From JBEKCP01 sp050014815 (lineage in GTDB: Bacteria; Planctomycetota; Planctomycetia; Pirellulales; Thermoguttaceae): a DNA stretch of 5,329 nt. A program made the translations under genes and the position numbers. The stretch is taken from positions 1 to 5,329 of the forward strand of contig JBEKCP010000433.1 of the NCBI GenBank assembly GCA_050014815.1. Direction: 5' to 3'. Each line of letters opens with the position of its first letter. Position 1 is the stretch's first letter. Positions 1 through 5,329 of the stretch are shown piece after piece. Under the pieces are notes generated by a model. It was not told where the DNA came from. It saw only the letters and a list, made by a program, of their open reading frames with translations, and did no database searches.

Positions 1-16
1 CGATATCCCGTTCTAA
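1..16 (+). CDS. ssb: 3' end of single-stranded DNA-binding protein (partial)
   Basis: Only the last four codons and the stop are visible: Asp-Ile-Pro-Phe followed by TAA at 14-16. An acidic tail ending in D-I/L-P-F is the conserved C-terminal tip of bacterial SSB, through which SSB recruits repair and replication proteins. The call depends on this tetrapeptide plus context: ssb commonly precedes rplI in the rpsF-ssb-(rpsR)-rplI ribosomal operon, and rplI follows 77 nt downstream on the same strand. There is no rpsR in that gap. Four residues alone could be chance, but tail and neighbour together make it likely. Confidence 0.78.
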
Positions 17-22
17 GAAGTT

Positions 23-67
23 GGGGACTGTCCCAATTTTCGCCCAAGCGAAAATGGGACTGTCCCC
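23..67. repeat. Imperfect 45-bp hairpin (REP-like palindrome) between ssb and rplI
   Basis: The left arm 23-43 and right arm 48-67 pair across a 4-nt loop (44-47). They form 20 base pairs with one bulged A (35) and one T-T mismatch (29/61). Each outer arm contains GGGACTGTCCC, itself almost palindromic, and the inner stem is AT-rich then GCG/CGC. The design resembles REP/BIME elements dispersed by REP-associated tyrosine transposases. As RNA it would be a strong stem in the ssb-rplI spacer, 26 nt before the rplI start, and could affect mRNA processing or attenuation. It has no U-tract suited to a classical terminator. Copy number elsewhere in the genome cannot be seen from here. Confidence 0.7.
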
Positions 68-93
68 TTTGCGAACTCAGAAAGCGACTTCCG

Positions 94-660
94 ATGCCAA
101 GCAAAACCGCCGCCAATCCACGCAAACGTCCCTCGCGATTCAAGCGGCTGCCGAAGTCGCCCACGGGCGGGATCGAACTCTTGCTCGTCCAGCCGGTCGA
201 GCACCTGGGCAAGCAGGGCGACGTGGTCACGGTCAAGCCGGGCTACGCGATGAACTACCTGCTGCCGCACGGCCTGGCCGCGATCGCTACGGATCACCAC
301 AAGCGGATGGTCGATAAGCACCGCTCGAAGCTCGCCGAGATCGAGAAGGCCCGGCTGGCCGGGCTCCGCAGCATGGCCGACGATCTGAGTCGCCAGAGCG
401 TGACGATCGAGGCCAACGCCAACGACGAAGGCCACCTCTACGGCTCCGTCGGCGCCGTCGAGATCGCCAACGCCCTGAAGCGGAACAAGATCAACATTGC
501 GGCAGACCAGGTCCGGCTGAAGGGCCCGCTGAAGGAGCTCGGCCTCTACACGGTCACGATCCACTTTGCGGCCGAGATCGAGGGCGAGATGAAGGTCTGG
601 GTCGTGCCCTCCGTGGTCGCCGAGGACCCCGCCGCCGCCGCCGGCGGGCCGCCGTCGTAA
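94..660 (+). CDS. rplI: 50S ribosomal protein L9
   Basis: This is L9 (bL9), a large-subunit protein that binds 23S rRNA and helps keep the reading frame. Residues 39-66 match the L9 signature: G39-x2-G42, V47, G50-Y51, N54-Y55-L56, G60, A62, T66. A charged connecting helix follows (about 67-100). The C-terminal domain starts near residue 103 and contains the GHLYGSVG stretch. At 188 aa it is longer than the usual ~150 aa because of a basic 25-residue N-terminal extension (PRKRPSRFKRLPK) and an Ala/Gly/Pro-rich tail. I believe such extensions are typical of planctomycetal L9. The usual GYARN is GYAMN here. The ATG at 94 was chosen because the basic extension is in frame and no better start lies upstream; its Shine-Dalgarno sequence is weak. 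It probably belongs to the ssb operon. Confidence 0.96.
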   Translation: MPSKTAANPRKRPSRFKRLPKSPTGGIELLLVQPVEHLGKQGDVVTVKPGYAMNYLLPHGLAAIATDHHKRMVDKHRSKLAEIEKARLAGLRSMADDLSRQSVTIEANANDEGHLYGSVGAVEIANALKRNKINIAADQVRLKGPLKELGLYTVTIHFAAEIEGEMKVWVVPSVVAEDPAAAAGGPPS

Positions 661-664
661 GCAG

Positions 665-715
665 TCCGGACTAGAGGACTCGAACCTCCACCCCTTTCGG
701 GACCAGATCCTAAGT
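665..715 (-). other. tRNA-Leu(UAG) 3' fragment, probable attachment-site (att) remnant
   Basis: On the minus strand the segment contains, in order: anticodon loop C-U-UAG-G-A (714-708), 3' anticodon stem TCTGG (707-703), a class II variable arm with stem CCC/GGG around GAAA (702-690), T stem GGAGG, T loop TTCGAGT, T stem CCTCT (689-673), acceptor 3' strand (672-666) and discriminator A (665). No CCA is encoded. Leucine identity comes from the UAG anticodon, the long variable arm and the A discriminator. Upstream of position 715 the 5' anticodon stem, D arm and 5' acceptor strand are missing, so this is not a working tRNA. A copy running from anticodon loop to 3' end is the segment tRNA-targeting tyrosine recombinases commonly duplicate; the intact gene should sit at the far end of the element. 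Confidence 0.75.
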
Positions 716-723
716 TATGCCGA

Positions 724-749
724 GGCCGTCTTACGCCAGACTAACGGCC
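724..749 (+). terminator. Weak hairpin downstream of rplI
   Basis: GGCCGT (724-729) and ACGGCC (744-749) form a 6-bp inverted repeat with a 14-nt loop, followed by a pyrimidine-rich stretch (750-772) without a true T run. It could end rplI transcription or be an inner arm of the attachment region. Support is weak. Confidence 0.22.
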
Positions 750-798
750 CTTATCTACCCTTTACACTTCTTAGGGTTACGGCTAGACTTGTCTTAGT

Positions 799-864
799 GT
801 GCTATGCGTAAGGTTAGCCCAAATTAGCCCGAAACATAGCACCGACATAGCACCGCTTGTGCTA
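799..864. repeat. Cluster of short direct and inverted repeats in the junction region
   Basis: An 11-bp unit, ACATAGCACCG, occurs twice in perfect tandem (834-844 and 845-855). Its core CATAGCAC also occurs inverted as GTGCTATG at 799-806, with a shorter inverted copy GTGCTA at 859-864. TTAGCCC is repeated with a 10-bp period at 814-820 and 824-830. Multiple short, helically spaced sites between a tRNA fragment and an integrase gene are what arm-type recombinase or excisionase sites look like. They could equally be operator sites for a lost integrase promoter. The rest of 661-869 has no gene I can support. Confidence 0.5.
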
Positions 865-869
865 GGAAA

Positions 870-1112
870 GTCTGGCCCCGTGACCTCCGCCGCAGTCTCG
901 GTTCTTGGATGGCTTGTGAGAATGTTTCCTTGCAGATCATCGGCAAGGCGCTGGGGCATAAGACGGCGCAGGCGACCATGATTTATTCCCGGCTGTCGCT
1001 TGATCCGGTCCGGCTGGCCGTGAACACGATCCGGGACGCCCTAAAAAAGACCAGCCCCGGCCATGGCGACTCTGCGTACCTCCGCGCCCTCCGCGGTCCC
1101 TTCTTTCTCTGA
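870..1112 (+). pseudogene. C-terminal remnant of a tyrosine recombinase/integrase
   Basis: The frame reads PRDLRRSLGSWM (876-911), then QIIGKALGHKT and TMIYSRLSLDPVR. This is the C-terminal half of the phage-integrase catalytic domain: the Arg of HxxR (888-890), the second His in LGH (957-959) and the nucleophilic Tyr (984-986). The first His of HxxR appears as Arg (CGT at 879-881), one transition from CAT. The N-terminal arm-binding and SAM-like domains and the first catalytic Arg are missing, since the frame closes with TAG at 837-839. Only about 80 of the usual 300-400 residues remain, so it should be inactive. An ATG at 909 would give a 67-aa product lacking HxxR. The sequence after about 1060 looks like a non-homologous tail. 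Its position beside a tRNA fragment marks the edge of an integrated element. Confidence 0.82.
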
Positions 1113-1186
1113 GGACCCTGCGTTGTAGTACAAGCCGTGTCCCCGCTCCGACTCCTCGGCAAAGTCGATGCGGGGCGGTCATGGCA

Positions 1187-1215
1187 CGCCCGCGTTGCAC
1201 CACGACCCGCGGGCG
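1187..1215 (-). terminator. GC-only hairpin after the methyltransferase stop
   Basis: CGCCCGCG (1187-1194) and CGCGGGCG (1208-1215) form a perfect 8-bp inverted repeat with a 13-nt loop. On the minus strand it begins 13 nt after the methyltransferase stop codon, so it sits where the operon's 3' end should be. No U-tract follows, so if it acts in termination it is not a classical intrinsic terminator; 3'-end stabilisation is possible. The remaining bases between 1113 and 1227 show nothing else. Confidence 0.4.
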
Positions 1216-1227
1216 CTGAGAACTTCA

Positions 1228-2487
1228 TCAAAGTACGCCTCCGGTCGTCTTGGGGCTATCAGGTCGATTGAACAGAACGACACTTTCCCGCGAGGGCAGT
1301 CGTCCGAACCGGCCCATTTGCTGAGCGCTATTACCGCGCTCGCGGACCAGCCGGATCTCTTCGCAGGCAAGGCCGCATTCCTCACCGATCGCCGCGGTCG
1401 CGCGATCCACTTCAATGACAGTCCCGTGGTACTGAGCGTTTCCGACCACAAAGGCGGCCCGACCGCCCGGCCTCAGAATCCGGCACACCTCTCTAAGCGA
1501 CAGATATAGGTCCAGGAAGTAGCCCCGCAGCATCTTGACCACTCGTTCCTGTTCGGACTGCTTCGCCACATGCGCGATTGCCCGCTTCACAAATGCCGGT
1601 TCCTTGTAGCCGTTCGCGTTCGGCCTCCTGGGGCGAGCTTCCGGATGCGAATGAAACAACTGGTATCTCAGGTTCCGGGTTTCGTTCCAGTCCAGGAAGC
1701 CGAACATAAGCTCCACGCCGAACACGCGCGTGTAGTCGTGGCGGTTTGGGTACGGCGGCGAGCAAATGACCGCCGAAGCCCCTTGCCTCCGAAAGGGGAT
1801 CGCCCGGGCGTCAGCCAGCACGCCAGCCCAATCTGCACTCCTGGGCAGGTGGTGATGCTCCAAGTCCTTCAGCATCATGGCAACCTGTTCGGCAAGAGCA
1901 TCTCGAATAGACTCAGGCTGCGCGAAAGAGGCTCGCCAACTCAACCACCCGCCTGTCGCTATTGCCCGACTGAAGTGCGGAAGGATAGACAAGAGTGCCA
2001 AGAGAAAGAACCTCTTTTCCGCCCTTGATGCCGGCAACGCAGCGATTGACTGCTTGATCGAGTGAAGCGTTGCCAGACGCTTTCCATGAAGCGCGCAGAC
2101 GACGAGATCGGGATAGTTGTCTTGCTCACCATTCGGGCCGCGGACTTGAATGCTCTTGCCCAGTTTGCCCCAGTGGCCTTTCAGTCGTCCGGGGTTGTAG
2201 TTGGCCACCTTTACTTGTGTGGCAAGGACGGACAGAGGCGAGAGGTCAAAGCCGCGCGCAGGTATGCCCTTTTCCTTTGCCGCCAAAATTGCCGTGCCGG
2301 CTCCGGCGAACGGGTCAACGATTGTGTCGGACGAATCTAACTCCCACTCGTCGATGAGGGCCTTAACTAGCTCGTCCGTAAAGCTATGCGGGAAGATGTA
2401 CCACCGATGGATGGGCTTTTCCTCCAGGTGTTTTGGCGTCACCCATGACCGCCAATCCAACCGTTTCTTCACCCGGTAACGTGTCAT
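1228..2487 (-). CDS. DNA amino-methyltransferase (N6-adenine or N4-cytosine), SPPY type
   Basis: A 419-aa class I SAM-dependent methyltransferase predicted to methylate an exocyclic amino group in DNA. A motif X-like region (RWYIFPHSFTDELV, residues 29-42) precedes motif I DPFAGAGT (58-65, SAM binding). Acidic motif II lies in GFDLSP (D81), and catalytic motif IV is CSPPY (242-246). Helix and strand motifs follow at 322-350 (EVCRILRPGGRAAFVVGN), and the C-terminal strand is ESVVLFNR (400-407). The order I then IV, with about 175 residues between, suggests an alpha-like layout whose long insert may recognise the target; that is inference. SPPY is common in N4-cytosine enzymes but does not settle the base. 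The ATG at 2487 has GAGAGG 5 nt upstream and lies 20 nt after the HerA stop, so it is the third gene of the operon. No dedicated restriction enzyme gene is seen; NurA-HerA is the candidate effector. Confidence 0.9.
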   Translation of the reverse strand: MTRYRVKKRLDWRSWVTPKHLEEKPIHRWYIFPHSFTDELVKALIDEWELDSSDTIVDPFAGAGTAILAAKEKGIPARGFDLSPLSVLATQVKVANYNPGRLKGHWGKLGKSIQVRGPNGEQDNYPDLVVCALHGKRLATLHSIKQSIAALPASRAEKRFFLLALLSILPHFSRAIATGGWLSWRASFAQPESIRDALAEQVAMMLKDLEHHHLPRSADWAGVLADARAIPFRRQGASAVICSPPYPNRHDYTRVFGVELMFGFLDWNETRNLRYQLFHSHPEARPRRPNANGYKEPAFVKRAIAHVAKQSEQERVVKMLRGYFLDLYLSLREVCRILRPGGRAAFVVGNAQYHGTVIEVDRATAAIGEECGLACEEIRLVRERGNSAQQMGRFGRLPSRESVVLFNRPDSPKTTGGVL

Positions 2488-2492
2488 ACGGA

Positions 2493-2498
2493 CCTCTC
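2493..2498 (-). promoter_or_regulatory. Shine-Dalgarno site of the methyltransferase
   Basis: GAGAGG on the minus strand ends 5 nt before the ATG at 2487, within the 20-nt gap after the HerA stop (2508-2510). It supports this start and independent re-initiation within a polycistronic mRNA. Confidence 0.6.
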
Positions 2499-2507
2499 GA
2501 CGCGCTA

Positions 2508-4358
2508 CTAATGCCCTATCGACTGATATGCGGGACGGGGGAATTCGATCTTGACCGGCTGCCGGTAGATGGGGTGCGAAAGCAGAAGCTCACCCTTGTC
2601 AAGCCGGGTTACGTGCGTTTTCACGTCTTGTGGAATGAACCGATACGCGGCGTCAGTGAGTTCCGATGAATCGCTTCTGCCGATGATCTTGGTTCCGCAG
2701 TTGCCCACCACCTGCCCATGCACTTCGCTCATAAACTGCTCAGCCGAAATCAGGACCACGCCCAGCGAACGGCCGCGCGCAGCGATGTCCAGGACGTATT
2801 CCAGAATCGAGGACTCACTCTCACCCCGCCTTGCCGGGGCGTACTTGTTCAACTCATCGACGAAGATAATCACCTTCTTGGGCAGGTCGCCGCGCTCGTC
2901 AATGCTGGCTTCCGCGTACATCCCATAGATTTCCTGGATGATATGCCCGAAGACCAAGGATCGTTCCTCGTCCGTCAGATTGAACACATCCACAACCGTC
3001 GTCTGTCCTCCTTGAATCTTCCTGATCTCGTCGCCCAGGTTGATCGCACGGCGGGCCGCGCGTTGTTCGACAAACACGCCCGACTGGCGATTGCGGACAA
3101 CCCGGCGGAGCACCCGGACGAATCTTCCCACGGAGGAAGCCCCGACCTCACCGACCTTGCACGCGATCCCCTTGTCCATGAGGGGAGGGCCGTTTAGAAG
3201 ATCGTTCCACGTATTGACATTCTTCCACTTGGGCTCCTGGTTCGCCACGCCTTGCTGGATTTCGCCGATCAATGCGCCAAGCGTGTCCCACGGGTCGGGC
3301 ACCCGGATAAGCAATCCCAACCCGGGGCCGACGCTTGCACGGCTCCCAATAACATCCTCAAGGGCGTAGGCGTAAGTCTGGAATTGGTCCGGTGGTTCCC
3401 CATAGCAGTTGGGCAGTCCGGTGGTCTGAGAGTGCTTGCCCCAGGGAAGCAGGTAGCGCACGTTCTCAAACGGTTGAGGCGTCAGCCCCAGGAAGTCCCA
3501 AAGCTCGTGTTCTTCCGGCTTCATGCCTTTTCTGGGCTTGTCGATTACCAGAAGATCATTCTGCTTGACGTTCAGCAAAATGACGGCGATGTCCTTCATT
3601 CCCACCGACTGAATAATGGATTGAATCAGGAACATGGCGTAGGAAGTCTTCGTCGCCAGGCCCGAGATGCCGGTAACGTTCACGTGCGCTCCTTCCGGCC
3701 CCATGACATAGCGACGGTCCAAGTAGACCCGCACCGGCGTGCCGTTGGACATGCGAATTAGCCCAGCGGGAATCGTCACCTTCTCGTTGTGTTCCTTTTC
3801 ATACTCGAACATTTTGTCGATGCCCAGCGCGACGTGAACGCCGGCTTCATCGGCGAACCGAATGGGAGCCTCGCATTGCACCGGCATGTAGATGCCCATT
3901 GGGTAGTTCTTCGCAGGGTCGTGATTCGCCAAGACGTTGACCTCTGCCACATTCGCGCCTTGGCGCGGCGTCTGCGGTTGCGCCTCGGTACTCCCGAAAT
4001 CACTGGATATGTAGTTCGACAGATGGGACGGCGCATCGGTGACTTGCTTGACGTTGGTAACAAGACCAAACGTGCGCGTGCCCACCATTTGCTCCGCCTC
4101 AACAATGTCGAACGGGTTGACTATCTGTTCGGGGGCAAGCCAGAACGAGAATTGCTCAGAGGAGTTCGGATCGCGTTCGGTGGCCGAAGCCTTCCCGATG
4201 ATAGCCGCAGGCTTGGGAGCCTTGTCCGGGGAAGTCCCTCCGCGAGCGGCGGGGGCCACGACCTGATCCTCTGCACGATTGGCTGGATGCTCGTTTGCGG
4301 GATGCTCGTCTACGAGCAACACTCCCGAATGTGCCCTATCGTCCTGCTTTTTTGCCAT
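2508..4358 (-). CDS. herA: HerA-like hexameric DNA translocase ATPase
   Basis: A 616-aa HerA/FtsK-superfamily ATPase. Residues 1-70 are hydrophilic and probably disordered, with an EHPAN-EHPAN repeat. Residues about 75-180 (PEQIVNPFDIVEAEQ, then GLVTNV) resemble the HAS-barrel of HerA. The P-loop is GISGLATKTS (230-239, K237), which departs from GxxxxGK[T/S] by having Thr before Lys and one extra residue. Next come LLNVKQNDLLVID (261-273) and a helical insert. Walker B is VIIFVDELNKYAP (496-508, D501/E502). The AARGRSLGVVLISAEQ stretch (526-541) carries candidate finger arginines and a sensor Gln. GELLLSHPIYRQPVKIEFPRP (589-609) is the HerA C-terminal segment. HerA pumps duplex DNA through its ring and feeds NurA, encoded 14 nt upstream. 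The frame is open back to 4499, but ATG 4358 has a strong GGAGGGG site and the upstream part overlaps nurA. Confidence 0.92.
   Translation of the reverse strand: MAKKQDDRAHSGVLLVDEHPANEHPANRAEDQVVAPAARGGTSPDKAPKPAAIIGKASATERDPNSSEQFSFWLAPEQIVNPFDIVEAEQMVGTRTFGLVTNVKQVTDAPSHLSNYISSDFGSTEAQPQTPRQGANVAEVNVLANHDPAKNYPMGIYMPVQCEAPIRFADEAGVHVALGIDKMFEYEKEHNEKVTIPAGLIRMSNGTPVRVYLDRRYVMGPEGAHVNVTGISGLATKTSYAMFLIQSIIQSVGMKDIAVILLNVKQNDLLVIDKPRKGMKPEEHELWDFLGLTPQPFENVRYLLPWGKHSQTTGLPNCYGEPPDQFQTYAYALEDVIGSRASVGPGLGLLIRVPDPWDTLGALIGEIQQGVANQEPKWKNVNTWNDLLNGPPLMDKGIACKVGEVGASSVGRFVRVLRRVVRNRQSGVFVEQRAARRAINLGDEIRKIQGGQTTVVDVFNLTDEERSLVFGHIIQEIYGMYAEASIDERGDLPKKVIIFVDELNKYAPARRGESESSILEYVLDIAARGRSLGVVLISAEQFMSEVHGQVVGNCGTKIIGRSDSSELTDAAYRFIPQDVKTHVTRLDKGELLLSHPIYRQPVKIEFPRPAYQSIGH
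4285..4309 (-). repeat. Short in-frame tandem repeat in the HerA N-terminus
   Basis: GGATGCTCGT occurs at 4285-4294 and 4300-4309 with a 15-bp period and encodes the pentapeptide EHPAN twice. It lies in the low-complexity leader of HerA and probably arose by slippage. Confidence 0.6.
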
Positions 4359-4365
4359 TGGTTGT

Positions 4366-4374
4366 CCCCTCCTC
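4366..4374 (-). promoter_or_regulatory. Strong Shine-Dalgarno site fixing the HerA start
   Basis: The minus strand reads GAGGAGGGG, ending 7 nt before the ATG at 4358. Its 5' bases overlap the nurA TGA stop (4375-4373), so nurA termination and herA initiation are probably translationally coupled. This is the main reason to prefer the ATG at 4358 over in-frame starts inside nurA. Confidence 0.75.
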
Positions 4375-5329
4375 ACGTCGTTAGGGCTACGCCCGTTTGC
4401 GTCGGCCACTTGATGCCGGCCTTGAGCACTTCGGTAGAGACGAAGCCCGCCTTGCACGCTTGCTCGGCAAGATAGATTGCGTAAAGGTGCGAGTGCCACC
4501 GGCTGTCCTGGCCGTGCGGCGCGACCTGCCGTTCGGCCACCACGGCGCTGGAAACCTCATCAATCAGGTCCGAAGCAACGGCTTCGCCCGTTGGATTCGG
4601 GAATTCCACCTTGACCACGCCCATCAAGGGATAATCCAACTGGCGTTGTTCCCGCAACCGCACATACCAGATCACCACCTTGCCGGCGCGGACAGAGAAA
4701 GCGCACGTCCGCGCAGAGAACGGCAGCGATGAAACAAGTTCGTACAGGTTTACCACCTGCCCGCCGCGCGGACCGGGCACCTTGAACATCGGTCTGCGGC
4801 TGAAGGATTTCGTCACTCCGAAAAACTGCGAGACCGTGCGCCAAGTGTGCAAGTCCTTTCCCAAATTCCCGTCCAAGACAAGCCACTGGTCGTTCTGACG
4901 CGGAAGTTCGCGTCCTAGCCGCTCTTCTTCACCGGCCATGATATGGTGAGCCTTGTGGGCCGCCCGAGAACGAGGCTCCTTGCCGGGTGAACTCTTCTCC
5001 GTTTCGCCGTCTTCCTCCATCGTGTCGTGGAAGCCGAAGCGGCTGCCGGCTTTGCCGACCAGTTCCTCGACCTGCTCGCCGAAGGAAACCGCCTTCTTGT
5101 CCATCATCAGCACGATTCGATGAACCGACTTCGCCACCCTGACCAGTCCATCATCATGGCGAAACACTGCCGCCGCGCCTACCTGAGATACGTGGATGGG
5201 GGTTCTCCGGTTTCCTTCCACGGCATCGCCCAAGAAGAAGGTTCTCGCCGACCCGTCAAGGAAGTACCGGAGCGGGTGCTTTTCCGTCCGGTGGAGTGAC
5301 CGCAATTCGACATAAGGTTTCCGGTTGGG
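4373..5329 (-). CDS. nurA: NurA-family nuclease, 5' end outside the window
   Basis: A NurA-domain nuclease, the partner of HerA in DNA-end resection. The fold is RNase H-like and metal-dependent. Counting from the TTG at 5305, YFLDGSART (residues 14-22, D17) matches the first catalytic Asp motif. PIHVSQVGAAAVFRHDDG (36-53) is the following strand region. WLVLDGNLGK (141-150, D145) is the second Asp motif, followed by FFGVTKSFSRRP (161-172). WHSHLYAIYLAEQ (270-282) is the C-terminal HLY-type motif. Residues about 93-140 are a charged, Lys/Glu-rich insert without hydrophobic core. The frame stays open from the TTG to the window edge (eight more codons), and NurA proteins usually have a domain before the first Asp, so the real start is beyond 5329. 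The stop overlaps the herA ribosome site, which supports one mRNA. DGS, DGN and HLY motifs plus the HerA neighbour make the call firm. Confidence 0.87.
   Translation of the reverse strand, partial: PNRKPYVELRSLHRTEKHPLRYFLDGSARTFFLGDAVEGNRRTPIHVSQVGAAAVFRHDDGLVRVAKSVHRIVLMMDKKAVSFGEQVEELVGKAGSRFGFHDTMEEDGETEKSSPGKEPRSRAAHKAHHIMAGEEERLGRELPRQNDQWLVLDGNLGKDLHTWRTVSQFFGVTKSFSRRPMFKVPGPRGGQVVNLYELVSSLPFSARTCAFSVRAGKVVIWYVRLREQRQLDYPLMGVVKVEFPNPTGEAVASDLIDEVSSAVVAERQVAPHGQDSRWHSHLYAIYLAEQACKAGFVSTEVLKAGIKWPTQTGVALTT

Noticed and set aside
13..564. A 183-codon minus-strand open frame opposite rplI.
   Set aside because: It is fully antisense to L9 and reads through the hairpin repeat; no family resemblance.
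665..790. A complete minus-strand tRNA-Leu gene.
   Set aside because: No D arm, 5' acceptor strand or 5' anticodon stem can be found before position 715, so only the 3' part is present.
1168..1509. A small plus-strand gene between the integrase remnant and the operon.
   Set aside because: Most of it lies antisense to the methyltransferase C-terminus, and the short remainder has no ribosome site or recognisable motif.
1570..2028. Plus-strand open frame of 152 codons opposite the methyltransferase.
   Set aside because: It overlaps the SPPY-containing region of the methyltransferase on the other strand and has no recognisable domain.
3789..4475. A 228-codon plus-strand open frame opposite herA and the end of nurA.
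   Set aside because: It is antisense to well-supported HerA and NurA motifs and its translation shows no recognisable domain; it is a shadow of GC-rich coding DNA.
4359..4499. A 47-codon upstream extension of the HerA frame starting at 4499.
   Set aside because: It overlaps the nurA C-terminus in another frame, has no HerA-like content, and the ATG at 4358 has a far better Shine-Dalgarno site.
1..5329. A CRISPR array or retron-like repeat arrangement.
   Set aside because: There are no regularly spaced repeats longer than 11 bp and no reverse transcriptase or Cas motifs.

Overview
The window looks like chromosome of a planctomycete (Pirellulales-like), about 60% GC. The left edge carries the end of ssb (an Asp-Ile-Pro-Phe tail) followed by a ribosomal protein L9 gene with the basic N-terminal extension that I associate with planctomycetes. 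The lineage call rests on that resemblance, not on a search.

Layout: (1) 1-660 is housekeeping DNA on the plus strand: the ssb tail, a 45-bp hairpin repeat, and rplI. (2) 661-1227 is a mobile-element junction. Four bases after the rplI stop lies the 3' part of a tRNA-Leu(UAG) gene on the minus strand, running from the anticodon loop to the discriminator base with no 5' half. Next come about 150 bp of short direct and inverted repeats, then the C-terminal remnant of a tyrosine recombinase. This is what the end of a tRNA-targeting integrated element looks like after its integrase has decayed. (3) 1228-5329 is one tightly packed minus-strand operon, read right to left: a NurA-family nuclease (its 5' end lies outside the window), a HerA/FtsK-superfamily ATPase with a HAS-barrel-like N-terminus, and a DNA amino-methyltransferase with DPFAGAGT and SPPY motifs. 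Gaps between genes are 14 and 20 nt, each with a Shine-Dalgarno sequence.

How the genes may work together: HerA hexamers and NurA are known to form a DNA translocase-nuclease machine. A co-transcribed DNA methyltransferase directly downstream suggests a modification-linked variant in which methylation marks self DNA and NurA-HerA attacks or resects unmarked DNA. The position beside a tRNA-derived attachment-site remnant supports a horizontally acquired defence island. The individual family calls are well supported by motifs; the joint defence role is inference.
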